Positions 24,196 to 35,541 of a stretch of DNA of 64,000 nucleotides are shown piece by piece (within the stretch, counting starts at the first letter, position 1; each line of letters begins with the position of its first letter). A program made the translations under genes and the position numbers. The DNA is from Gigaspora margarita (taxonomy: Eukaryota > Glomeromycota > Glomeromycetes > Diversisporales > Gigasporaceae): assembly GCA_009809945.1 (NCBI GenBank), contig WTPW01000338.1, positions 407,078 to 471,077 on the forward strand. Reading direction: 5' to 3'. Below the pieces are notes generated by a model. The model did not search any database. It had not been told where the DNA came from and was given only the letters and a program-made list of their open reading frames with translations.

Positions 24196-24573
24196 TTTTT
24201 TCGGGCTAAATAGAAGGAGTAGCTTTTATTTGGTCAAATTTTATTATTAAAACCTAATAAACTCTAAATTTTGGATTCAACATCGTAAGATGGCTATTAT
24301 TCTGAGCAGCTTTTATTCGATCATATATGATAAGATACATATATTTCAAAATGTTTATTTTATTTATTATTAATATAATAATCACAAGAACAGATAAGTT
24401 GTAAGTATAAATTTTATTGGATATCATATAATTTGCATGACAAAAATTTAAAATAACATTATGATGAATATAATTGACTAGACAAAAAATCATAAAGAAT
24501 AACGCTTAAATGTTGCAAGTGTTAGAAAAACTGCTCATTTTATTTGGAATCATACTACTTATAATAAGAAAGT
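24196..24573. other. AT-rich spacer, no gene seen
   Basis: The minus frame at 24254-24493 has a hydrophobic but non-specific composition and is not supported. Confidence 0.5.
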
Positions 24574-25197
24574 TTTCAAATGAAAACTTATGAAGATGCA
24601 ATGGCTACTGAAAAGCTTTCTGAAGATATCAGAAAATTTGCAAAGACAAAAAACTTTAAAGTTTATGTTATTTTTGTTAGTTATTATTATGAAAGTAGAA
24701 ATAAACTGAAATAGTCGAATACAAAACTTACTCAGATAGTATTAATGATCTTGAATTTGATAATCATGCTAATAATAATAACAGTAGCAATAAAGCTAAT
24801 AAAAATGATGCAAATAATAGCACTAAACTAGACAGTACAAATAATATAAATATTGGAAAACATTTAAGAAAAAAATGCTATTCAGATAATGAAAAATAAA
24901 CCTAATAACAAAAAGAATAATAATAATACAATTATGAGTAATAAAAAAAATAAAAAAAAATTTTGTATAATAAAGAAGAGATTCTAATTAATAAAAAAAT
25001 ACCAAATAAGAACAACAATAGAAACAGTAGTAAAAATACTGTATATGAATTTATTAAAAAAAAGCAAGATGTACATCTGTCTAAAGATGGTGAAAACAAA
25101 AGTTTAAAGTTTGCTAGGTGGAATACTGGTGGAATAAAAAATAAATTGAAAAGAGCCTGTAAAAAAGCACAGAGGGTTGGTTATAGTTGTGGTATAT
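24574..25197 (+). pseudogene. Unrecognised Asn/Lys-rich coding remnant
   Basis: A plus frame starts MKTYEDAMATEKLSEDIRKF and AKTKNFKVYVIFVSYYYES, then shifts to VEYKTYSDSINDLEFDN and an Asn-rich stretch of simple AATAAT type, and ends in the 78-codon frame at 24963-25199 (KSLKFARWNTGGIKNKLKRA). The first block has the look of a real globular segment; the rest is low complexity. I do not recognise the family. Confidence 0.35.
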
Positions 25198-25408
25198 AAA
25201 TTCTAACTAGCCTAAAATCAGGATAATAGACCAGATTGGAAGTATGCAATTGTATACAAAATAAGGCTAATAGGGTATTTAAACTTTAACATATATTCAA
25301 AAAAGGATTGATTTCATCTTTGTTGGATGACTTAGAATTTTAAATAAATAACTAAGTAAAAATTAGATAGTAGATACAATTATCTGTTATCAGTTATAGT
25401 AACATATA

Positions 25409-26057
25409 CCATACCACATTGAGCAAAAGACCCCTTTCTGAGTACCCCCATGCAAGAGATCCAGGTATTCTACATGGCATATTTTTTTTCACAAAGTATA
25501 ATACCCAGTATTTTGCAATTATTTGATATAGGATTTTGTAAAAGACCCAGGTATATTATATTTATTACTATTGTAGCATCAAGCAGCTCCCTCAATAAGA
25601 ATTGCTAGTGATCAAGGTGTTGTTCAATTATTTCGATTAATTGAATTTAATTGAAATGACCTTTATAACAATTTTGCCAGAAATTCATAGTGCAAAATGT
25701 AGAGCAACTCTTAAAAAAAGATGGTTACTAGGTCCAGGTTTTTTTGATCGAGATGATTAAACACAATCTATTTTTCAACCAATCTGATCATTTTATTAAC
25801 TATAGCTTAAGAATAACCTTAAGCCTATATGTTTAATTATTATAAAAACCAAAATATTTTTAAAAATCATTTATGTGCACAATATTTATTACATTTTTTA
25901 GTTATGCACCACACAAAATACCTACATCAAAATACCCCTATTAAAAGATCCCACTATACAAAATGCCTGTTACCAAATAAGATACCTGTGGGTACTTTGT
26001 AAGTTTTTGATCAGGGATTTTGTATTAGACCCAGGTCTTTTGCTCAGTGCAGTATAG
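25409..26057. mobile_element. TA-flanked MITE (Tc1/mariner-like)
   Basis: TA at 25407-25408 and 26058-26059. Left end CCATACCACATTGAGCAAAA, right end on the other strand CTATACTGCACTGAGCAAAA; both continue into AGACC. Inside are repeated ACCCAGGTA, GGGTACTT and ATTTTGTA words. No transposase frame. About 649 bp. Confidence 0.7.
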
Positions 26058-26228
26058 TAATATATATTATATAGTTAAAATTGTATTTATAGTTTGGTTA
26101 TTACAATTTCTATTAAAGTTATTATAAAAGATTCTGTTTTAAAATTTGCTTTTTATTCTGGTAGTATACTATATATAATTAATCAATGATCCACTAATTA
26201 CCTGGGTATAATTATTGTATAACATGTC

Positions 26229-26644
26229 ATAGTTTACTATATAAATTCTGAGTAGGAAATACCAGAATTTTTTGAGAATTATTCAAATAAAACTTTTTCT
26301 ACTGAGTTAATAATCATGATCAAGTATTTGAAAGTTGTAAAGCTTACTGAGATGAACCTAAAGATAGTTAGATCATCTAAATTGGCCCAGTAGTTGCTAA
26401 GATATCTTTAAAAAATAATTGGCTAACTATGTAAAATTACTATTATTTTTATAATAGTTGGCCAATATTATTGCAACCACTAAGCCAATTTGAACAATTT
26501 AACTACCTTTAAATTTATCTTAGTAAGCTCTACAACTTTCAATTAATTGATTTTGCTAATAACTTAGTACAAAAATGTTTATTTGAATAATTGTCAAAAA
26601 ATCTTGGTATTTCTGCTTATGCAATTTATATAGTGATCTGCTAT
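26229..26644. repeat. Foldback palindrome of about 416 bp
   Basis: Left arm from ATAGTTTACTATATAAATT; right arm, on the other strand, from ATAGCAGATCACTATATAAA. The arms share GAAATACCAGAATTTTTTGA, AAGTTGTAAAGCTTACTGAG and AATTGGCCCAGTAGTTG in diverged form, centred near 26436. No frame inside. Confidence 0.75.
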
Positions 26645-26781
26645 ATTACACTATGATCATGCACCAGATGACTAGTGCATAATCAATTAAGAATAAATTA
26701 GTTTGCAATAAATTTATTTTGTAATTTATATAATCTGGTTACAAAACTAATATACTATTTTTGTTAAGGTTTTATTAAAAC

Positions 26782-27101
26782 TGAGAATTATTAGGTTTGG
26801 TTTAGGTTCAGATTTTGGTTTGGAACCTTTAGGTTCTATTTCAAAAATCTAAGAACCTGGTTTTGAAAAGATCCAAAACCTGTTCCAAAACATGGTTCTG
26901 AATCTAGTTTCAAAACCTGGTTCGAACCTAAAACTTAAAATCTATTATAAATCTAAAAACCAAGAATCTAAGAATCTAAAAACCTACTATAAACCTAAAA
27001 ATTTTAGAAAACCTAGGTTTTAAAATTGGAACCTGGTTTTTAAAAACCAGGTTCTAAAACTAGGTACTTAGGTTCTGGGCCTAGAAACTTTACTATTTCT
27101 A
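26782..27101. mobile_element. hAT-type MITE with GGTTC/GAACC words
   Basis: Flanking 8-mers ATTAAAAC (26774-26781) and ATTAAAGC (27102-27109) match 7 of 8. The ends read TGAGAATTATTAGG and, on the other strand, TAGAAATAGTAAAG. The interior is almost wholly variants of AGGTTC, AAACCTGG, CCAGGTTC and TAGAACC, so it can pair with itself throughout. Confidence 0.6.
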
Positions 27102-28092
27102 ATTAAAGCTATTATAAATTGCTATATAAATTTATATTAGTATATAGTTAAAATCTTGTTTGTATTAAAAATGTTGTAACTTTATTATTAGTTACTATAA
27201 AAAATTCTACTATATAACTTATTTACCTTCTTAGTAATATACAGTATATAATTAAAGTTGAATTAGTTTATATTAGAATTAACTTGTAATTTAAAAAAAA
27301 TTTTAGCTACAGAACTTATTTATTATTTTAGTAATATATAATATAAAGTTAAAATTGAATTAATTTGTACTTAAATTATTAGAATATCTATTATAGTTTA
27401 CTATAAAAAAATTATGCAAAACATGTTATTACAATAAAATAGTATAAAGTAAAGTTGAGTTAACTAGTACAAGTTATTCTTATTAGCACTATAGCAATAT
27501 AATTACTATATTTAGAATTGGAGATAAACAATATATTATCAAATCTGATAATGACTGTTATGAAAGTTTTTTTACACTAAGTGAATATTATTTTTGGCTC
27601 TAAGTAAAGTTGTAGAGGGTTCTTACAGTTCTACTACTAAAAAATCATTAAAATTGAACTAGTAGATAAGAAAATATAAGTAAAAAATATCTTCAAATAT
27701 CTTTAAATTATATAAAAATTTTATATATACAGGCCTGATTCAGATTTTGTACTATATTGTTTATATATTTGTTTTACCCCAATTCCAAATATAAAAATAA
27801 TGCTGATCTTATTTGTATATTGGTTATGCTTACAGCTATAATAGTACTACTTAATAAATATTTAATGCTATAGCAAATACCAAACTAGTAGAAAAATATA
27901 CAATTAACTACTACCTAAATTAAACAATTACAGTATTTTCATATACTTTTAATTGTAGCCTCTTTTGTAATTGCAAATTGTCTTAAATCTTCTTTATTAA
28001 GTTTTGTTAAAAAATGCCTTCTGACTAAGATAAATCACAGTAACAAGTAAGATTACACAAAGTGTTCACTACCTAAGGTCACTCTAGTTATC
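27102..28092. other. AT-rich intergenic, no gene seen
   Basis: No frame or bounded element supported. Confidence 0.5.
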
Positions 28093-28440
28093 TAGAGATG
28101 CATCAGTCTGGTCCAGTCTGGTCTGGTCACTAAGAGAACTATTATTATAGTGTTTATAGTTCTAGTCCTGTCTGGTCCTTCAGTTCCATAACAGTCCTTT
28201 AATGATTATGTTAATCTTAATACATAAGATTTTATTGCCCAAAATAATATAATTATTTACTATCAGATGTAAACAAACATCATATGATCTATATTATACC
28301 TGATTAAGAAATTTGATTAGATAATACAAATATCACAGTTATGTTTACAAGGACCAGTCCTTTAATAGTTCCATAGTCCTTATTAGTCCTGGTCTGGCAC
28401 TGGTCCTGAACCAGTCTTTTTCAGGACCAATTCATTCCTA
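28093..28440. mobile_element. hAT-type MITE with GGTCTGGTCC words
   Basis: 8-mers TAGTTATC (28085-28092) and TAGTTACC (28441-28448) match 7 of 8. Ends TAGAGATGCATCAG and, on the other strand, TAGGAATGAATTGG. Both subterminal parts are filled with GGTCTGGTC, AGTCCTG, GGACCAG and AGTTC words. 348 bp, noncoding. Confidence 0.75.
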
Positions 28441-29119
28441 TAGTTACCTACTATCTTTAAAGAAGTGAATATAGGATAACAATATTTATAAAAATTACAC
28501 TTATTGAAATTTTATTGTATAGTATTTAGAAAACAAAAAATCAATTTATTAATAATGCTAAAATTCAAATGATCACATAATAGCATTATTAGCACTGTTG
28601 GTATTAGGTTTAGAGGCTTTTTATTTTATATATATTAAATTTAATTTTACTAAAGTAATTAAAATCTAGCTATATTCAAACCATAATACAATACTATCAA
28701 TAAAATTTTTTAGATTGGTAATGCTAGATTTCTATAATGATTAGTAATGTACCTCAGGTTTATTTATTGGAGATCAAATATGTAATTTTGTAAATTTTTA
28801 GCATTATTCAATTTTAGTATTATTCTCAACAATAATTATACTAATATTAAATAAGATTTAATATTTAAAGGAATTAACTATATAAGGTAGGTATATCTAA
28901 TTTGGTGCAGTTAATATTGCCAATATTAAACTTTTAAAAAATTATTAAAATAAATATCCAAATTTTTACTAAATATGTTATATTATATTCCAAAATAGCC
29001 TTTTATTTAAAAAAATTTTAACCCAAAAAGGTAGAACCTTATTCAATTTAAGAAATCCATCTAAAAATCTTAATAATCAAAAGATTATCCTAAATCGGTG
29101 CACTAATTCTACTTAAAAT
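28441..29119. other. AT-rich intergenic, no gene seen
   Basis: No coding frame recognised. It may hold the 3' end of the pogo-like transposon. Confidence 0.5.
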
Positions 29120-30360
29120 TTTTTTACTTAGATCATTTAGCACCTTTAAGACATTGCTTTTCCTCTTTCATATATTCATTTTCAATACTTTTTTGTCTTT
29201 GCACATCTGGTTTTTGTGCTTTTTCTGTTTCATGAGCTATTTTTTTTGGATAGCAACTTCTTTTTTATATTGCTTTTCTTGGATATTTTTTTCTGCCTCT
29301 TCCTCTGCTTCTCTTAACTGTTGTAAGAATTTTTTATTCATAAGAAGCTAGAAAAGGCATAGTTTTTCTTCTTTTTCTTCTGCTGGCTACAATCCACTTT
29401 GCTCTTCTTCAACTTCCAGATCTTCAGAAATATTATGCAGAGAATACTTAAGAATTAGATACAAAGGGCTGGTACCAGGATTTTTTAAGGTATCAAGTTC
29501 TTCTTGTAAGTGCTCAACTTTTTTATTCAGAATCTTGATTTTAGATATTAACTCTTTTTTTGTAGTGTTTTTTTTATTAAAGCATAGGTAACCTGGATCT
29601 GACTTTGAAGATGTAGATAAAGTAGTTAAAGACAAAAAAGTCAAAGTTGAAGAAGTTGAAGACAAAGAAGTCAAAGACAAAAAAGAAGATGAAGACAAAG
29701 ATAATAAAAATAAAGAAGTTGGTAGAGACAAAGAAGATGATAGAGATAATTGCAAAATATTAATTCTTTTTGTAGTTAATGAAGAGCCAAGAAGGTCTGG
29801 GCTAATAGTATTAGGATTGAATAGCTATTAACCCCAGCTCTAAAGGTGTTACATATAGCAGTGGATTGTAGATTCTAATATAGACTAAATTCAAAACTTC
29901 TATGAAAGTATATTTGGTTACAAGCTTTTCATTATTTTTAATTTTAAACTTTTACTCATTACTATAAAACTTTTTTAGTGTGGTGAATGGCAATTTAGCT
30001 AGCTGTAAATATGAGTAATATAAGGGGAAGCATATAAAAAAGTATATCATTTTTATAACAAAAGTCAATACTAATATAGTTACATAGCTCTTATGGCCAT
30101 TTATAATTAGTAAACCAAGGTATACAGGTAAAGTAAAGCTAACAAAATGCTCAACATATTTTTGAAAAAGGCACTCTTGCATATATCCTATTTCAGTAAA
30201 TGCTATAACAGAGCCAGCAAGGATGCATTTTAAAAGACCTGAGATCATTCATTTATCTTTAAAAATAATTAATGATAGAATGAATATCTCATTAGCTAAG
30301 ATAGTTGAACATATGGAAATATGTTCATAGAAGTTGCTTGATGAAACCTGATGCACTTAA
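29120..30360 (-). pseudogene. pogo-like (DDE_1) transposase, catalytic core and tail
   Basis: On the minus strand, the frame at 29952-30248 gives MISGLLKCILAGSVIAFTEI, GYMQECLFQKYVEHFVSFT, LLIINGHKSYVT and then CFPLYYSYLQL, which follows the DDE_1 pattern (a D/N-GHxSHxT motif, then CFPxxxxHLLQP). The second acid stands as asparagine in INGHKS, so the core is probably dead. After a shift come FKIKNNEKLVTKYTFIEVLN and LLYVTPLELGLI. The tail (29387-29755 and on to 29120) is coiled-coil: KIKILNKKVEHLQEELDTLK, LKYSLHNISEDLEVEEEQ, NKKFLQQLREAEEEAEKNIQ. The N-terminal half of what looks like the same transposon lies at 34190-34925. Confidence 0.75.
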
Positions 30361-30419
30361 CACGCTCCTTTCCTGGCTAAAACTTTTTGAAGACTGGGTT
30401 CAATTATAAATTCTGTTTA

Positions 30420-30770
30420 TTCTAAGACAAAAAATTAAAAAAAATAAATAAAAAAAAATAAACAAAAAATAAATAAATAAAAAAAAATTGAATAAAAAAA
30501 ATCAAATCAAATAAAAAAAAATCAAATAAAAAAAATTGATTTAAAAAAAATGAATAAAAAAAAATGAATAAATCAAAAAAAAATTGAATAATTAAAAAAA
30601 AAATAAATTAAAAAATAAATAAATCAAAAACAAAATTGAATAAAAAAAAATTAACCAAAAAAAAAGAAAATTAAAAAATCAATTCAAAAAAAAATTGCTT
30701 CAAAATTGCTTCAAAAATCACTTCAAAAAAGATTAATTCAAAAAAAAAGCAATTAAAAAAAACTGCACTA
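30420..30770. repeat. A-rich low-complexity tract
   Basis: About 350 bp of AATAAAAA, AAATCAAAT and AAATTGAATAA variants, nearly pure A/T with scattered C and G. No gene. Confidence 0.9.
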
Positions 30771-30995
30771 TGTTCCAAATTCGATCAGAAGTACCATATT
30801 CTATTATGAATAAGCTCCCCTTTTTTAAAAATTTTAAACTTAAATGTCATAACAATTAACTCATATAATTTAATAAACTTTGATTTATTTCAATTTTATA
30901 AATTTATAAAATTGAAATGATGTTTTCTTAAAATCATCCTAGATAATTTTGTTAAAAATCATTCATGATCATCTGACATATAAATGATTAGTGAT

Positions 30996-32215
30996 AGGAT
31001 GTGGCAATATAGAAAAGTTGTTTGGTTGTTATCCCCTAAGTGACAGGTCTAGAGTTCAAAACCCACTAGAGACAAATTGAAAAATTAGATCTGTTGTGAA
31101 ACTGTTGCTCATTCAATCGGTTGGGTATATTACCTGTAGTTTTGGTTTCACCATTTTGAATAGGAGCATTAGTGAACAAAAATTCAAAAAACCAAAGCAA
31201 CGGAACCTGTTTGGCAAGTCCCAAGCAGAGAGAATCTTTCTATAGTACTACAGAAGACTAGACCTACTGAAGACTGAAGAACTGAACAGAAAAAACCCTA
31301 CGGCAAGAAGGGGATACCAATTTGCATGCCAGAATCAACCAGAGGAAAAGGGCCTATATTTCAGAAGTAGGTACCAAGGAAAAGGAGTCCGTTGGCATAC
31401 AAGCCTGGCTGACCAATCCTTCCAGACTAACTAGTTTGGTAGTTTGGGAGGGATTAGTATAAGGTAGAAAGGTTGGATGTAAGTATTGGGGGTCAGTTTG
31501 AACCCTGTAAGAGCAAACAGAACTTACTGGCCAATAAGAAGTTGAAGCATAGAGGTGTGTACATGTCAAGTCCCAATGTAGCTCTGGGTGCACCCATATA
31601 GGAGTCTTAGGACATTAAGAGGATCTGGGACCACCAATACGGATAACTATACTTGGTACTTGAAGCAATTGCGAACATGCCTGGGTACCTCATCATCATA
31701 GAGAGAAGTACAGTTGTTCACACATTCCCGAATTCAGAACACTAAATCCTGGGTCCCCAAGTCACAGAAAAATCAGCTAGTTGCAGCAGCATGCAGGCTT
31801 AAAATACTTATCCAATGCAGTAGAGGTAGCTGCATGGCTTGAGATACAACTTCTGAGAAGTATGCTAGTAAAGATTTAAAGATATACCAATTTGAAAGCA
31901 TAAAGCACCTACCTGGAATCACATACACCAAATTGGAAGTGACGATACTAGAAAATGTAGGTAAAGTGGCAGACATGTGAATACCAATTGTTGGCTAGAA
32001 AGGGATATACAAAAACCAGACTAACAATATAAATGGGAATATGGTAGGCTCTGGTAGTTTAGATTATAGATAAAGATAGTCCAAGTTTTGGTACTTAGTA
32101 GATAGTATAAAGATTGTAATGCAATAGATGTTGCATTATTGTAACAATTGATATACATTCAATAAAAACCAGAGACATGATCTCACTTTAAAAAAAAAAA
32201 TAAAAATAAATAAAT
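30996..32215 (+). mobile_element. tRNA-headed 1.2-kb retroposon with poly(A) and 14-bp TSD
   Basis: Direct repeats AAATGATTAGTGAT (30982-30995) and AAATGATCAGTGAT (32216-32229) differ at one base. The left end starts with a tRNA-like head: TGGCAATATAG and AGTTGTTTGG near a box A position, and AGTTCAAAACC (31052-31062), a 10-of-11 match to the pol III box B consensus. The body (31090-32180) is clearly richer in GC than its flanks and has no long frame. The 3' end has AATAAA (32161-32166) and then an A-rich tail from 32190. This is a retroposed, apparently noncoding element, much longer than a usual SINE. A diverged piece in the other direction lies at 36520-36790. Confidence 0.8.
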
Positions 32216-32260
32216 AAATGATCAGTGATTATTTATAATAATCAATCCTTTTCTTTTATT

Positions 32261-32783
32261 TTTTTATTTTTTTTTTTTAAGCTTTGGCGAATCTTGCTAT
32301 GACTTTATTATAAATCCGTATATGAACCCCGGAGGGTATTACATTTTATTAACTAAGTTAACATGTTTTACAGAAAGCCCGACTTCACCCGGTTACTACT
32401 AACAGCACCTAGATGCGACCTACTGCAGCGCCCCCAGAGAGGTCACACACCAAACACCAAACCGAAATTTTACCTAGACGGGTCGGCGACACCACAAGTT
32501 CATGTAGTATCAATGTAAATCCAGACTTGGGTCTCACATTACGTCTCGTGACTTCAGTTATTCCAAATCGGGGTCCTAGCATAATTTTCTTCACAGCCAC
32601 AAATTCTTGAAATAACAGCTGCCCAATTAAGTCTGTTGTACGATATCCTGGGTCCCTGTCTTCCCACGGTGTTTTAGTTCCCTAATCAGCTGGCTTTTTT
32701 ATTTCACCTTTGGGAGGAATTGAACTGGCAACCTTGCGATTTGTATCCTCGGAGCATAACCGCTATGCTATCAGCCCAGAGGA
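32261..32783 (-). mobile_element. tRNA-derived SINE with perfect 18-bp TSD
   Basis: The 18-bp repeat CAATCCTTTTCTTTTATT stands at 32243-32260 and 32784-32801 without mismatch. On the minus strand the head reads TAGCATAGCGG (box A) and AGTTCAATTCC (box B, one mismatch to the consensus), within a tRNA-like GGGCTGATAGCATAGC context. The body of about 430 bp is GC-richer than the region; the 3' end is a poly(A) run (T-run at 32261-32279 on the plus strand). Perfect duplication and tail suggest a young insertion. Two short frames on opposite strands over the body are shadows. Confidence 0.9.
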
Positions 32784-32794
32784 CAATCCTTTTC

Positions 32795-32826
<32 letters not shown>
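32795..32826. repeat. (ATT)n microsatellite
   Basis: About nine ATT units directly after the SINE target duplication. Confidence 0.95.
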
Positions 32827-32829
<3 letters not shown>

Positions 32830-32869
32830 GTTTAATATTAACCTTTTATTTTCTTTTTATTTAACTATT

Positions 32870-33880
32870 AATACAGTAATGGTATTATTGTTGAAGCTGT
32901 CATTGTTGGAGTTATCACAGAAGTCATTAATGGAGTTATTGTAGGTGCCATGTTGTCTTATAGTTGGGTGTTGTCATTACACATTTTACTTCTGGTTTCA
33001 CTAGTGTTTTTTTTCGCTATCACATTTCTAACTTTTTACCTTTTTTTTTGGTTTTAGTTTTGCATTACTTGCTTTGGTACCACTACTGTATTAGGTATTA
33101 TATTATAGTAATTATTGTGTTAACTTGAGGTAGATTCATTGTTTTTAGTGTCGCTAGAGTTTTTTTTATTGTTGTTGCATATCTAATTTTTACTGTTCTT
33201 TCTATAATTGTTGGTTTCAGTTATACACCACTTGTTTTAGTGTTACTGCTATTATAGGTGTCATGTGTCACTGGCATTTTTTTTCTTTGTTGCATGTTCT
33301 TTCCGTAATCATTGGTTTCAATTTTGTGCTATTTATTTAAATGCCTCAATTATAGTAGTAACACATTATTTATTGCTTTTGAAGTGGATTTCATTATTTG
33401 ATTTACTCAAGTGTTTATTTAATGCATAATTAACCTTTCTACTTTCTTTCCGTAGTTGTCATTAGTATCAGTTTTGTATAATATTATAAGTGGGTATTGC
33501 TATTATTCATGTTGCATTAATTTTGTCATTATTGAAGGTATTATTGTTAGTGTTTAAAATCTATATGCAGAATCTGCAGAATGCAAATTGAAAATTAATT
33601 CCGCAAGCAAAAATTTTTAGGAATCTGCAGATTTTATTATGTGTTGTGCATGTTGCTCATAATTTTTTTGATTTTTTTATTATGTTTGCAAGAATTGCTA
33701 AGTTTTTCTGTATATTAACTGGTCATTGTTTTTGATATGGTTCTTGCCATTTTTTCACTTGGTACTTCATTTAAAAATGTTCATCAAGTTAGTTAGTAGA
33801 GTTAGAGTGAGTTAATTAGTAAGTTTTTTCCTATATTTTAGTAAAATAAAAATGCTGTAGTGAATGTGATAGCTGTAGCA
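32870..33880. repeat. GT-rich degenerate repeat block with GTTAG tail
   Basis: Diverged units of roughly 150-170 bp recur: TTGGTTTCAGTTATACACCA, TGGTTTCAATTTTGTGCTAT and TAGTATCAGTTTTGTATAAT, each after TTCT-TTCYRTARTY. The block ends with GTTAGTTAGTAGAGTTAGAG near 33800. Its build (T-rich part, then GT-rich words, then GTTAG words) recurs at 37300-38950 and 42340-43250. No protein is recognised. Confidence 0.55.
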
Positions 33881-34189
33881 AAAGTATAAACTATCCTTTG
33901 CAAAGCAAGGATAATGGTTAATGTCTGTTCAATTACATAAATATTATTAAACTATGTTAAACTGTACTATGTGTACTATAAAATTGTTATTATGTGATAT
34001 AATTGATTAATTTATACAGATCAATGATTATGTGATACAATGATATGCTAGGAATAGTATTTAATAATATTATTCCAGATGGTATTTAGAAATGTTCAAT
34101 TGAAATTAAACAAATTTTATTAAATTTAATAAGTTAATTGTTAAGATATTTAAGTTTAAATTTTTAAAAAAAGGTGCTTATTTATGATA

Positions 34190-34925
34190 GAATATGGTAA
34201 GTGAATACTCCTTAATAATTTTTTCAAGCTTGACAAAATGATTACTAACAATAATTGGATTGGCTTTTTGTAGATAAGCTTCATTTAAAGCTTGTGAAAC
34301 ATGGAATGAAAGCTCTGGATAATCACTCAAGAAGTGCTACCACTATTTTTGGCCTGGGCCATTTTTATTAAATGGATTGGGTTGTTTATTCTTATGAAGA
34401 ATAACAATAACACACTAGCTTACTCAAGACTTTGTTAACCCAAAGCTAACTTTTGCATGTTAAGACAGTAACCAACAAGCTGTCCTTCTTCATAGCTTGT
34501 TAGAACTTTAGCATGACCTAGAGTAGTGATGCCACTGAAATTGATTTTTGAAAATGGCCTATTTCGTCTTCATTAGAGAAAATTAAAATTTTTTATAAGG
34601 AAGAGCAAATAAAATTTATATAGATATGTTTCTTATAATTTCGTCTATTCAAAAAAAGTATCAAATACTTTCGTCTTTTAAGTAAAATAGGTCAAAAACA
34701 ATTTTGTCTTCAAATTTTAATTTCAGGTTTTCAAACCCGAAATGCTTTCGTCCTCATATAAAACCTAGAGAAGGAAGTGGGCTATAATTTTTGATAGCAC
34801 ATTTAAGAGAGGTTTCTGAGACATTATAATTATGTGCAATGCTTTTGATGCTTGGGTTTTTAAATTAATCTTTAGTTGCCTTAAGGGCATTAATATTAGC
34901 ATCATATCATGATGTATAATTGTTA
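34190..34925 (-). pseudogene. pogo-like transposase N-terminal half, split by a small repeat
   Basis: On the minus strand, 34925-34775 reads ANINALKATKD, then NPSIKSIAHNYNVSETSLK, a psq/HTH DNA-binding unit. From 34545 to 34190 follow TTLGHAKVLTSYEEGQLVGY and CLNMQKLALG, then NNPIHLIKMAQAK, VIIQSFHFMF and KKPIQLLLV in shifting frames. These match the CENP-B/Tc5 HTH pattern of pogo-type and related transposases (YEExxLVxYCxxMxxxGxGL, then NPxxxxGPGxxWWxxFLxxxPxL). The two parts are separated by the TTTCGTC repeat at 34555-34760. The catalytic half lies 3.8 kb on, at 29120-30360, past several insertions. Confidence 0.65.
34555..34760. repeat. TTTCGTC-word insertion inside the pogo-like gene
   Basis: Five spaced copies of TTTCGTC or TTTTGTC occur at about 34562, 34640, 34670, 34703 and 34746, in an otherwise AT-rich segment that interrupts the transposase between its two N-terminal helix-turn-helix parts. 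AATGGCCTATTTCGTC on the left and AAATAGGTCAAAAACA inside are partly complementary. Probably a small MITE; ends not resolved. Confidence 0.45.
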
Positions 34926-34929
34926 TACT

Positions 34930-35470
34930 TTGTTATAATTTGCTTTAAAAATTTAAGAATACAATAAACTAATGCAATTTTCTTTGTTGTACAATAATGA
35001 TATTGTATATACATAGTGTTTTACAACTTATTACAAGGATATTTAAAGATCATTTATTGACTAGACTAAATTTTTTTAAATTACATAATTTTTTATTTTG
35101 CTTTTACAGTATATTAGTCAAGCCTTATATTTTTATACACATCATGTTTTGTTCAAAAGTTGGTAAAAATAAGATTGTATGAGACTTAAGTATATGGGAA
35201 TTGTAACTATAAATCATTTTGGAAAAATTACTTAGATTGGAGCTGCAGAGAGCATTAAAGTGATAAATATTTCAAGTTTAATGCAATTATAATTATATAA
35301 AGCTATCAAAATTAGTAGATATATCGAGCTTACTAATAGAATAACTTTATTTAATACAAAAAACATCAATTATTGACAAAAAAATTTGACTTTTACTATA
35401 TTGCCAATTCTTGTTAAAATCTAAAATAAAAAAATTATCTAATATAATAATTTCTTAGGATCTATTAATT
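34930..35470. other. AT-rich intergenic, no gene seen
   Basis: The 61-codon plus frame at 34997-35182 lacks any recognisable feature. Confidence 0.5.
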
Positions 35471-35475
35471 AAAAT

Positions 35476-35541
35476 CACATAATTTTGGTACTATTCAATT
35501 TGTCTTATTAAGACAAATTGAATGGTGCCAAAATCGCATAA
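35476..35541. repeat. 66-bp hairpin
   Basis: Arms ATTTTGGTACTATTCAATTT and AAATTGAATGGTGCCAAAAT meet at TGTCTTATTAAGACA with almost no loop. Perhaps a tiny foldback MITE. Confidence 0.8.

Noticed and set aside
31020-31085. Genuine tRNA gene
   Set aside because: Box B fits, but no full cloverleaf can be drawn from the bases and it begins a retroposed unit with its own duplication.
31354-31976. Minus frames of 79 and 67 codons
   Set aside because: They run antisense to the retroposon at 30996-32215 and are not kept in its second copy.
32409-32610. Opposed frames of 63 and 65 codons of balanced composition
   Set aside because: Both lie in the body of the SINE; the GC-richer body makes frames open by chance on both strands.
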